DNA of 7,628 bases, from NCBI GenBank assembly GCA_945874815.1, contig CAMCIE010000063.1, forward strand, positions 1 through 7,628, read 5' to 3'. The notes beneath the pieces are model-generated. The model saw only the letters and a list, made by a program, of their open reading frames with translations, had not been told where the DNA came from and searched no databases. Source of the stretch: an uncultured Bacteroidales bacterium (lineage in GTDB: Bacteria; Bacteroidota; Bacteroidia; Bacteroidales; UBA932). Position numbers and translations under genes: made by a program. Shown here one piece after another: positions 1 to 6,500 of this stretch (positions within the stretch are counted from its first letter, which is position 1; every line of letters starts with the position of its first letter).

Positions 1-1
1 T

Positions 2-313
2 CTTGTAAACGGATTCGCCGGCTTTCCCGGCATGGAAACAGCTTTTACCGAATCTCTTAAAGATTATGACATTATGGAACACATCGGGAACTACCCGGGA
101 CCAGTCCTGATCATCCAGGGAACGAAGGATTTTATTGTGCCACCTTCAGTTGCGCAGGAAGCCTGCGAAAAATACCAGAATGCAGAACTGCACCTTATTG
201 AAGGAGCAAACCACGGTTTCAATAAAGCCAACCTTGGATCTTTCGGATCTTTTGTATCGGCTGAATATGATGACGTCGTAATGCCTTTGGTGTACGATTG
301 GCTCAAAAAATAA
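2..313 (+). CDS. Alpha/beta hydrolase, C-terminal part only (5' end outside window)
   Basis: The reading frame is open from base 2, so an in-frame ATG at 32 is probably internal and the true start lies upstream of the window. About 103 residues are visible, ending at TAA 311-313. They show the last third of an alpha/beta hydrolase fold: a beta strand PVLIIQGTKD whose Asp (codon 128-130) fits the catalytic acid, a VPP turn after it, and EGANHGF, whose His (codon 212-214) fits the catalytic base. The nucleophile elbow (GxSxG) would be upstream and cannot be seen. Proteins with this ending include serine esterases and S9-type peptidase-like hydrolases. The visible part cannot separate these or give a substrate, and it shows no membrane segment. 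The gene converges on sbcC, with 23 bases between the stop codons. Confidence 0.85.
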   Translation, partial: LVNGFAGFPGMETAFTESLKDYDIMEHIGNYPGPVLIIQGTKDFIVPPSVAQEACEKYQNAELHLIEGANHGFNKANLGSFGSFVSAEYDDVVMPLVYDWLKK

Positions 314-323
314 CGCGTGTGAG

Positions 324-384
324 CGGCAATTCAGAGTCACCACCTTCCGATTTCAATGTGGCTGCTGCCTGAATTGCCGTTTTT
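324..384 (+). terminator. Candidate intrinsic terminator between the convergent hydrolase and sbcC genes
   Basis: CGGCAATTCAG (324-334) pairs perfectly with CTGAATTGCCG (369-379) and is followed directly by TTTTT (380-384), the layout of a rho-independent terminator for the plus-strand hydrolase ending at 313. The loop is long (34 bases), with only a small CCAC/GTGG inner pairing (340-343 with 358-361). Pairing can extend outward through G-U and A-T pairs at 321-323 with 380-382. The right arm lies inside the last codons of sbcC. On the minus strand the same hairpin is followed by a T-run only about 13 bases later, so termination of sbcC by it is less certain. Confidence 0.5.
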
Positions 385-3300
385 GATAATCCTTATCTGG
401 GTTGTTATCCGTTCGGACATTGTATCGGTATGGCTGATGACACCGACCTTCTTGCCCTGTGAGGACTGAAGCATGGCCAGGGAATCGATGACCGTGGCCA
501 ATGTATCCGGGTCGAGTGTGCCGAAACCTTCGTCAATGAACAGATTTTCAAAGGAAATATTCCTCGACGAAAGGGCCGACAGGCCAAGGGCAAGCCCAAG
601 CGACACAATGAATGTTTCTCCTCCCGAAAGTGATGTGGTGTCCCTGACATCATCGGCACGGTCATGGTCTATAATTCTGATTCCCAACGAGTTCTTGACC
701 TGAATAAGTTCATATCGGCTGTTGAACCTTCGGATTTGTTCATTTGCATGTTCAATCAGGAAACGAAGTGTGTAGCACTGGGCAATCTTACGCAATTTCT
801 TGCCGTCATTTCCACCTATGGCTTTCATTATCTTTTCCCATGCCTCCCGTTTCAGCTTGGCATCCTCAATCTTCTGAACCATGCTTCCCAATGATTTGAC
901 TGCGTTTTCATGGCGCTGAAGTATGGCCTGAGCATTCACCAGCTGTGCATTTGACCAATTTTCCAGATTTGCCTTCCTATCGGAAAGTATCTCCTTGCTT
1001 TCTGCCGGTTTGTTTTGCTGATGCTGCCGGCAGGCAGTTTTTTCATTGTTCAGAGTTGCCTGGGCAATGATGTGGGCATTTTCTACATTCTTTATTTCCT
1101 TCCTCAGACTATCCCAGTCAAGAGACTCCGCGGCTATTAAACGGATATCATTAATATTCAGAGGTTTATCAAAATGAGAAGCATTATATTCATCCAGCCA
1201 TCGCTCAAGTCGAAGAACATTCTCATCGAATGATCTGAGCATTCCCTCTCTGGATAATCTGGTCGTAGTGAGTTTGCCGACAAGCTCTTGTATCTCTTCC
1301 TTCATCTTCACGATGACCTGGGTATGCGCATTGACGATTTCCCCGGTTTTCTGAACTTTTCCATTGATATTCCTTTCAAGTTCTTCGAGCTTGTTGTCCC
1401 CGATTTCATCCCTGATGGCATTTTGTTTCATTTCCACCTCTGCTTTGGCACTGACAAGTTCCCTGGCAGTGGCATCCAGGTATAACTTCTTATCCTCCAA
1501 TTGCTTGACAAGGTTATCTGTCTTACCGCATTCGGTTTTGAAAGCTGTCTCCGCTGCATTCCGGAAAGATTGGGCCTTATCGTGTTCAATTTTGGCCGCG
1601 GCATCAAAGTCCTGCTTTTCTTTTTCCTTGATATCCAGAGTCTTGCGAAGCTTCTTCACAGATGCATCAAATCTGTTATACTCCGCAAGGGCTTCATCGG
1701 CAGATTTGCACTCCCTTATGAATGCCTCAAGCATCTGCTCCAGTTCCTCACCATCCTGTGGCCAATCCGAATACCTCTGACTGATTGCCTTCCACTCTGA
1801 AACAAGTTTAGAAACACTGACATCCAGTTTACGGTTTTGTCCTCTCAAGAATGTTATCTGTCCTTCGTTATTGCTTTTCTCACGACTGAAATCATCCTTT
1901 AACTTACTTTGCCTCTCAAATTCCTGTGTTTCAGACACAATCAAAGAATACAATTCGTTCACAACAGGAGCGAATGCCGCCCCGTCTGCATAAGGATGGT
2001 GCGTGGCTCCGCATAGCGGACATGGCTGATTTTCGGCAAGTTGGGAGCGATGCATCTTCCAGTCCTCGGATGTAATCAGGGTGTAGGAGTTCCTGAGAGT
2101 CTGCAATTGCTGACCAAGAACCTCAATATCAAGCTTTTGCAGTTCTTCATCCAACGCAAGGTTGCGCCTGGTGAGCTCCTCTGCCATGCTGTTATTGGAC
2201 TTAATAGCACCTATGTTTTCAGTGATGCCCGAACGAATGCGGATTGCATTTCTCAAATCATACAACCGCTGTTCGGCAAGACTTTTAGCTTTTTGCAAAC
2301 AATCGGGATTGAGTTGTGCAATCTTCTCATTTTCAGTTATATATAGCTGTCTTATTTCAGACAGTTCCTTATCCAGCAAAGCACCTTGTGAAGCGATGGC
2401 AGCATCCAGTGAGGCAAGTCGTTCAGCGGACATTTTAAGATTGTCCTCTGCCTTTGCAATCGCCAATTTGTTGTCTTCCACCTCTTTGATTGAGGCCTTA
2501 AGCGAGATTTCGGCTGTTTCCTTTGTCTTTGCCTTTTGTTGCAGTTCCCTGATAAGAGCTGAAAGTTCTCCCATCATTGAACGGGCTTTGTCAATATGAG
2601 GCTTCCACATCTCCGATTCGCCCACCGCCTGCCTGAGAGTCTCATTGGCTTCAATCAATTCAAGTTCCTGTTCCGAGAGTTTTGTATTCCTTGCTGCCAT
2701 TTCAGAATCCATGGCTACGATTTCGGAATTCAATTTATTGATATTCAATTGAATTGTATAATTATCCCTATGCATTTGCACAGCCTCAAGCGTCGCGTCA
2801 TGAAGGGCCAGCTTTTCGACAAGCGGGACCATTTCCTCCATTTTCTGCCCTGATGTCAAGAGAACCTTTTCATATTTCGAAATATCCTCAAGGTACTTGT
2901 CCTGCCTGTCATACCAGGTCAGGGACTTTACCGTATTTGCGATTTCCTCCCTGACCTTGGTCTGCTCATCCTGCAAATCCGCAATCTTTCCCTTCAGTTC
3001 CTCAAGTTCCTGCCCGTCCAATATATCTTTCTGACAGGCACTGCTGTTCGCAGCAAGCAGATTGTATGCATCTGCGGTCTCTTCTTTTTTTCGTCGTATC
3101 TGATCAACGACATTGGAGTAAAGTTCCTCGCATCCAATCAGTTTCTCAAGCAGTTCGAAGCGTTCATCCTCCTTGGCATTCAGAAAGTTGGCAAAAGAGC
3201 CCTGCGCAATCAGGACTGTCCGGAGGAACTGTTCGTAACCCAGTCCGATTATCTGCGGTATGCTTTTCCAGTCCTTTTCCTCTTCATGGACGGTTCCCGA

Positions 3301-3732
3301 GCCCATGGTTATTTTGTACAATGAGGTTATGGCATTGTCATACCTTTTGACATTGAAATGGACCGACCACTCCGCACGGTAGATGCTGCCGTCGTTGGCC
3401 ATGAAGGTGAGTTTGCTGTAGCCGTCCTTTTTCCCGCGCGAAAGGATGTTGCGGCTGTCAGTAGGGGCAAGCCTGTAATCTTCGTCGTCATCGCCTTTGC
3501 CGTATATTTCGATTTTACGTGCATTCTGACGTCCATCTTTCGGATAGCGTGGTGCCCTGTTATACAGAGCCAGACAAATTGCATCGAGAATGGTAGATTT
3601 GCCGCTTCCTGTGCTGCCGACAATGCTGAAGATTGTGCTGTCTTTCAAAGCACCTCCCTCAAAATCAATGACTTCCCCACCCTTCTTGTCAAGAGATGCC
3701 AGATTCAATAATTCAAGTTTCAGCAATTTCAT
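337..3732 (-). CDS. sbcC: SbcC, ATPase subunit of the SbcCD exonuclease (Rad50-type)
   Basis: This is the SMC/Rad50-like ATPase that works with SbcD to cut DNA hairpins and process protein-blocked or broken ends in the cytoplasm. All expected parts are visible in 1131 residues: Walker A GSTGSGKST at 39-47; Q-loop IAQGSF with Gln177; two long charged coiled-coil arms (about 200-550 and 590-960); the zinc-hook CPLC at 571-574 in a CPLCGATHHPY context, midway between the arms; the ABC signature SLSGGE at 1034-1039; Walker B LFIDE with Asp1067-Glu1068; a D-loop ending at Asp1074; and the switch His1101 in VISHTD. The length is somewhat above E. coli SbcC (about 1048), mainly in the arms. The start ATG (3732-3730) lies 5 bases after the sbcD stop, so translation is probably coupled. 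The stop TGA is at 337-339. No frameshift or lost key residue was seen. Confidence 0.97.
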   Translation of the reverse strand: MKLLKLELLNLASLDKKGGEVIDFEGGALKDSTIFSIVGSTGSGKSTILDAICLALYNRAPRYPKDGRQNARKIEIYGKGDDDEDYRLAPTDSRNILSRGKKDGYSKLTFMANDGSIYRAEWSVHFNVKRYDNAITSLYKITMGSGTVHEEEKDWKSIPQIIGLGYEQFLRTVLIAQGSFANFLNAKEDERFELLEKLIGCEELYSNVVDQIRRKKEETADAYNLLAANSSACQKDILDGQELEELKGKIADLQDEQTKVREEIANTVKSLTWYDRQDKYLEDISKYEKVLLTSGQKMEEMVPLVEKLALHDATLEAVQMHRDNYTIQLNINKLNSEIVAMDSEMAARNTKLSEQELELIEANETLRQAVGESEMWKPHIDKARSMMGELSALIRELQQKAKTKETAEISLKASIKEVEDNKLAIAKAEDNLKMSAERLASLDAAIASQGALLDKELSEIRQLYITENEKIAQLNPDCLQKAKSLAEQRLYDLRNAIRIRSGITENIGAIKSNNSMAEELTRRNLALDEELQKLDIEVLGQQLQTLRNSYTLITSEDWKMHRSQLAENQPCPLCGATHHPYADGAAFAPVVNELYSLIVSETQEFERQSKLKDDFSREKSNNEGQITFLRGQNRKLDVSVSKLVSEWKAISQRYSDWPQDGEELEQMLEAFIRECKSADEALAEYNRFDASVKKLRKTLDIKEKEKQDFDAAAKIEHDKAQSFRNAAETAFKTECGKTDNLVKQLEDKKLYLDATARELVSAKAEVEMKQNAIRDEIGDNKLEELERNINGKVQKTGEIVNAHTQVIVKMKEEIQELVGKLTTTRLSREGMLRSFDENVLRLERWLDEYNASHFDKPLNINDIRLIAAESLDWDSLRKEIKNVENAHIIAQATLNNEKTACRQHQQNKPAESKEILSDRKANLENWSNAQLVNAQAILQRHENAVKSLGSMVQKIEDAKLKREAWEKIMKAIGGNDGKKLRKIAQCYTLRFLIEHANEQIRRFNSRYELIQVKNSLGIRIIDHDRADDVRDTTSLSGGETFIVSLGLALGLSALSSRNISFENLFIDEGFGTLDPDTLATVIDSLAMLQSSQGKKVGVISHTDTMSERITTQIRIIKNGNSGSSHIEIGRW

Positions 3733-3737
3733 CCCGT

Positions 3738-4997
3738 TCAGTCGTTTGATTGGTTGACGATTCCCTGCATGAGTTCCTGCAGCATCTGTGTTTGCAAATC
3801 ACTCATTTGTTCTTCAAACTCAAGCGAATATGCTTCCCGGAGGGTATCCATGGGGTCCCTCGCAAGAATATCATCAATGCTCGTAATCTTTTGATTATCA
3901 GAGATTGTACATATATCTATGCCTGGCATGACCTTCTGTATCTTGCACAGTACGGCATCCTTGGAATTGACCAGGTCTTCCAATTCCTTAATGATATCGT
4001 TATTGATTTTTGACAGCCTGACTTTCAGCATCACATAGTCGAATGATTCACTCAACCCGCCGCCTTCCTGTCGTGGCCGAAAACTGTCGTTGATTATCCT
4101 CCTGAGCTTTGCCAGTGTAATCTCTTCGTCCGTACCCGGGAGGATGATAAGTTTATGCTGTGGCTGATATTCAATGAATTCAACTGATGGATGGTCATCC
4201 TGGCCAATGGTGACAAGGTCCACGCCGTGCCTGTATCCGGCTTCGGCAAATGACATCGGAAGGATGCTGCCCGTGTATCTCGCCCAGTCTGTATTCCTGA
4301 TATGCTGACGTTTGTGAATATGTCCGCAGGTCATATAATCCGGATGTGATGTCCATCCGTCCATCCGGATTTCTTCCTGTCCTCCTATGATGATTTTTTC
4401 GCTGGCATCAGCCTTCGCGATGTCCGCACCTTTTACATACATGTGCGCCATCATGAGCGTCCTGCTTCCCGGATACAGTTCCTTTGCCCTGGCTGTCAGT
4501 TCTTCAAGGAATGTGCTGACTCCTTTTGAGTAGTTCTCATTCTGGACTATATCCGTCCTCAGGAATGGAACGGCAAGTATCACAATCTGCATTCCATCTT
4601 CATCCTTGACAGGTATGATCAGGTCGTCATAATCATTCATCCAACGGTCATCCTGCCAGATTCGGTGTACTCTTCCACGTATTTCGACTTTGTGACGCGA
4701 GAGCAGGGGGCGGGGTGCTTCGAGTCTGGATGCCGAGTCATGATTGCCCGAGGTGATGACAATCTGCATTTTCGGACAGATGGCAGTAGCATCAGCCAGA
4801 AATTCGTAATATGCTGACTGTGAAGCTGCTGAGGGATTGCCATTATCAAAGATATCTCCGGCAATCAGTAGCGCTTCCGGTTTCTTTTCCCTTATCTTTT
4901 CGAGAAGCCAGTTCAGAAAATGCTTATGTTCGGGCAATCTGTCGTTTCCATGGAACAGATTGCCGAGGTGCCAGTCGCCCGTCGCAATGATTCTCAT
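3738..4997 (-). CDS. sbcD: SbcD, nuclease subunit of the SbcCD exonuclease (Mre11-type)
   Basis: This is the metallophosphoesterase nuclease partner of SbcC, using two metal ions (usually Mn) to cut DNA ends and hairpins. With the ATG start at 4997 the protein has 419 residues and begins MRIIATGDWHLG, as family members usually do. Metal and catalytic motifs appear in order: Asp8 and His10 (GDWHLG), Asp48 (AGDIFD), Asn85-His86-Asp87 (SGNHD), His185 (MAHMYV), and His226 and His228 (CGHIH). The C-terminal third (after about 280) would be the SbcC-binding and capping region. An alternative TTG start at 5021 overlaps the deaminase stop and has an AGGAG upstream. It would add eight residues (MTKRDLTD) not expected in the family, so I prefer the ATG, 20 bases after the deaminase gene. 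The stop is 5 bases before sbcC. Confidence 0.96.
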   Translation of the reverse strand: MRIIATGDWHLGNLFHGNDRLPEHKHFLNWLLEKIREKKPEALLIAGDIFDNGNPSAASQSAYYEFLADATAICPKMQIVITSGNHDSASRLEAPRPLLSRHKVEIRGRVHRIWQDDRWMNDYDDLIIPVKDEDGMQIVILAVPFLRTDIVQNENYSKGVSTFLEELTARAKELYPGSRTLMMAHMYVKGADIAKADASEKIIIGGQEEIRMDGWTSHPDYMTCGHIHKRQHIRNTDWARYTGSILPMSFAEAGYRHGVDLVTIGQDDHPSVEFIEYQPQHKLIILPGTDEEITLAKLRRIINDSFRPRQEGGGLSESFDYVMLKVRLSKINNDIIKELEDLVNSKDAVLCKIQKVMPGIDICTISDNQKITSIDDILARDPMDTLREAYSLEFEEQMSDLQTQMLQELMQGIVNQSND

Positions 4998-5017
4998 ATC
5001 GGTCAAGTCCCGTTTTG

Positions 5018-5494
5018 TCAATATATCTTTCTCCTGAGGGAACGGTAAAAGCTAAAAAGTTCAAGACATTCCTCTCTCCCGACCTCATTGAGGAAACCCT
5101 GCAGTTTTTCCCTGCCACCAAAAATCTGATTGAACTTGTCATCCCTGAATCCGATCAGACCATTGTCTTCAATCGTACAGCCATAGTAAATTTTGTCAAT
5201 ATTTGCCCACATGCAAGCGCACAGGCACATGTGGCAAGGCTCACCGGTTGTATAGAGGGTGCAACCTGCCAGGTCATAAGTTTGCAGTTTCAGTCCGGCT
5301 GCCCTTATTGCTTCAATTTCACCGTGGGCAGTGGCATCATTGTTGGCCAGTACCTTGTTGTGCCCCGAAGCTACAACTTCCCCGTTCTTGACGATGACCG
5401 TCCCGAAAGGTCCTCCGTGATTGTTCAATATTCCGGTTCTGGCTTCTTCAATTGCCAGTTGCATATATTTTTTGTGCGTATCTTCCTGAGTCAT
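5018..5494 (-). CDS. Nucleoside deaminase, guanine-deaminase (GuaD) type
   Basis: This 158-residue protein belongs to the zinc-dependent cytidine/deoxycytidylate deaminase fold. The zinc site is visible as His57 with proton-shuttle Glu59 (ATAHGEIEAIR) and Cys87/Cys90 (GEPCHMC). The N-terminal GGPFG (27-31), an Asn-Asp pair before TAH (52-53) and a C-terminal aromatic tail ending RRKIY resemble Bacillus subtilis GuaD (about 156 residues), which converts guanine to xanthine. This makes guanine or a related purine the best guess. A tRNA adenosine deaminase (TadA) is less likely because of the GGPFG start and the long tail, but substrate cannot be fixed from sequence alone. Two extra cysteines (92 and 94) follow the zinc ligands. 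The ATG start follows an A-rich leader with no clear Shine-Dalgarno, 6 bases after the hydrolase stop. The TGA stop overlaps a possible TTG start of sbcD. Confidence 0.9.
   Translation of the reverse strand: MTQEDTHKKYMQLAIEEARTGILNNHGGPFGTVIVKNGEVVASGHNKVLANNDATAHGEIEAIRAAGLKLQTYDLAGCTLYTTGEPCHMCLCACMWANIDKIYYGCTIEDNGLIGFRDDKFNQIFGGREKLQGFLNEVGREECLELFSFYRSLRRKIY
5031..5035 (-). promoter_or_regulatory. Shine-Dalgarno-like AGGAG inside the deaminase 3' end, affecting the sbcD start choice
   Basis: On the minus strand AGGAG lies 9 bases before a TTG (5021-5019) that overlaps the deaminase TGA as TTGA and is in frame with sbcD. This is the classic layout of stop-start coupling. The competing ATG at 4997-4995 has no Shine-Dalgarno-like sequence directly ahead but matches the usual SbcD N-terminus. 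The site could load ribosomes for either start. Bacteroidetes often do not use such sites, so its role is uncertain. Confidence 0.35.
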
Positions 5495-5500
5495 TTCTTA

Positions 5501-6304
5501 TTATTTAGTTTGTCTTTTTCTGATATATTTAAGGAGAATGAGATGTCCGGGTTCCGCCATGTCACCATGGTCAAAACCGTCAAGTTCGCAGAATGTGACA
5601 TCCTTGTGACCGTTCAGACGCAACATGCGTACGAAATAGGCAGTTTCCTCGTATCTTCCATAAAGTTCCATTTCACGGTCTCCCGAAATTACAAGGAATG
5701 GAGCGGCATCTGCCCTGACAAAATAAAGCGGGGCAAATTCGTCAATTGTCGGTGTAAGTTCCTTGATTCCATTCTTCTTTCTCTGGGCAAAATGGGTAAT
5801 GACCTGTCCGCTATACGGCACAATGGCAGCCATTGAGTCAGCATCTATTTCATATTTGGCCAGATAACGTTTGTCGAGCCCGAGCATATCCACGATATAT
5901 CCTCCGGCGGAGTGGCCTGCAAGGTATATTTTTGAGACATCGCCTCCATATTGCCCGATATTGTCCATAACCCATCTGACAGAGGCAGCGGCATCGTCCA
6001 GGACATCCGCCAGATCCACTTCAGTCACAAAACGGTAGCCCACTCCTACCACGACGGCACCATCCCTGGTCAGAGTCTGAGGCACAAAGCGGCTTCCCGA
6101 GGTAAGTCCTCCGCCATGGAACCATACAATCACAGGGCGATCCTTCGCTCCTTGCTCGTATGCGACGTCAAGCCTGCACATTTTTGCAGAATAATCATCA
6201 TTTTCCGCCTTGTAAAGAATATCTTTCTCTGTTCGGTAGCCTTCAGCGCTCAAAGTTGCGACTGAGATGACCGTAGCAATCAAAAGTAGGATTATCCGTT
6301 TCAT
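5501..6304 (-). CDS. Exported alpha/beta hydrolase, esterase/lipase-like
   Basis: This is a 267-residue serine hydrolase of the carboxylesterase/HSL-like group. The N-terminus is a signal peptide: Lys-Arg, then the hydrophobic run IILLLIATVISVATL, with likely signal peptidase I cleavage after Ala20 (LSA before EG). There is no lipobox Cys, so the product is probably periplasmic. Catalytic features are the oxyanion-hole motif HGGG (63-66), nucleophile Ser132 in GHSAGG, Asp209 in VISGDRE and His246 in FDHGD. HGGG with GHSAGG fits enzymes that cleave short-chain or acetyl esters, and in gut Bacteroidales often plant glycan acyl groups. No carbohydrate-binding domain or PUL genes are seen here, so the substrate is unknown. 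The ATG is preceded closely by AGGAA. It appears to be the first gene of an operon running into the deaminase (6-base gap), sbcD and sbcC. Confidence 0.92.
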   Translation of the reverse strand: MKRIILLLIATVISVATLSAEGYRTEKDILYKAENDDYSAKMCRLDVAYEQGAKDRPVIVWFHGGGLTSGSRFVPQTLTRDGAVVVGVGYRFVTEVDLADVLDDAAASVRWVMDNIGQYGGDVSKIYLAGHSAGGYIVDMLGLDKRYLAKYEIDADSMAAIVPYSGQVITHFAQRKKNGIKELTPTIDEFAPLYFVRADAAPFLVISGDREMELYGRYEETAYFVRMLRLNGHKDVTFCELDGFDHGDMAEPGHLILLKYIRKRQTK

Positions 6305-6328
6305 TTCCTGTAAAGCATTATTCAGTTA

Positions 6329-6357
6329 GTACGGTAAAATTAGGAAATTTACCGTAC
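6329..6357. promoter_or_regulatory. Perfect 10-base inverted repeat, operator-like
   Basis: GTACGGTAAA (6329-6338) and TTTACCGTAC (6348-6357) are exact reverse complements separated by 9 bases. The centre-to-centre distance is 19 bases, close to two helical turns, as in sites for dimeric repressors. The repeat covers the spacer and -7 box of the candidate promoter ahead of the esterase gene, so a bound protein would block transcription. A leader-RNA hairpin is less likely if the promoter call is right, because the dyad would then lie upstream of the transcript start. No regulator gene is visible in the window. Confidence 0.5.
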
Positions 6358-6365
6358 AATGCAAA
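6335..6365 (-). promoter_or_regulatory. Candidate Bacteroides-type promoter for the esterase-deaminase-sbcDC operon
   Basis: Read on the minus strand, TTTG (6365-6362) is followed by a 19-base spacer and then TAATTTTA (6342-6335). This agrees with the Bacteroides primary sigma consensus (-33 TTTG, 19-21 bases, -7 TAnnTTTG) except for the final G. Transcription would start near 6328, leaving a leader of about 24 bases before the ATG at 6304. The call rests on a motif match in an AT-rich stretch, so it is tentative. Confidence 0.4.
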
Positions 6366-6403
6366 AATTGGTGCGTTTGTCAGTGTGAAAAATATCCTGT
6401 GGG

Positions 6404-6484
6404 AGATCTCTCCATTCGCTTCGCTCAGTCGAGATGGGTCGGTGTCATGTCGAGCGAAGTCCGAAGGACGTAGTCGAGACATCT
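6404..6484. repeat. Imperfect 81-base palindrome, REP/MITE-like intergenic repeat
   Basis: The two halves are diverged inverted copies. AGAT (6404-6407) pairs with ATCT (6481-6484), TCTC (6409-6412) with GAGA (6476-6479), and CTTCGCTC (6419-6426) with GAGCGAAG (6452-6459). The right half carries an added mini-hairpin, GTCC-GAA-GGAC (about 6459-6469). AGTCGAGA occurs twice in direct orientation (6427-6434 and 6472-6479). From memory, sequences such as TGTCGAGCGAAG and GTCGAGACATCT recur between genes in many Bacteroidetes genomes. It sits just after the radical SAM stop codon. The folded RNA could stabilise or end that transcript, but no T-run follows directly. Confidence 0.6.
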
Positions 6485-6500
6485 ATTAATTGACAATGCT

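Noticed and set aside
1364..1780. Plus-strand open frames inside sbcC rich in Ser and Leu
   Set aside because: They mirror the Glu/Lys/Ala-rich coiled-coil codons of sbcC on the other strand. No motif or start context supports them.
337..5021. Possibility that the SbcCD-like pair is an anti-phage defence nuclease (RloC- or Wadjet-like) and not housekeeping
   Set aside because: The ATPase has the complete Rad50-type layout with a CPLC zinc hook and no added nuclease domain. It is paired with a standard Mre11-type SbcD, and there are no other defence genes nearby.
5015..5836. Long plus-strand reading frame (273 codons) opposite the deaminase and the end of the esterase gene
   Set aside because: It runs antisense across two genes with intact catalytic motifs, and its translation shows no recognisable domain. 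It is best explained as a frame left open by the codon use of the real genes.
6305..6500. Small gene or regulatory RNA in the largest intergenic gap
   Set aside because: I saw no reading frame with a credible start and no recognisable RNA fold beyond the dyad and the palindrome, which are listed separately.
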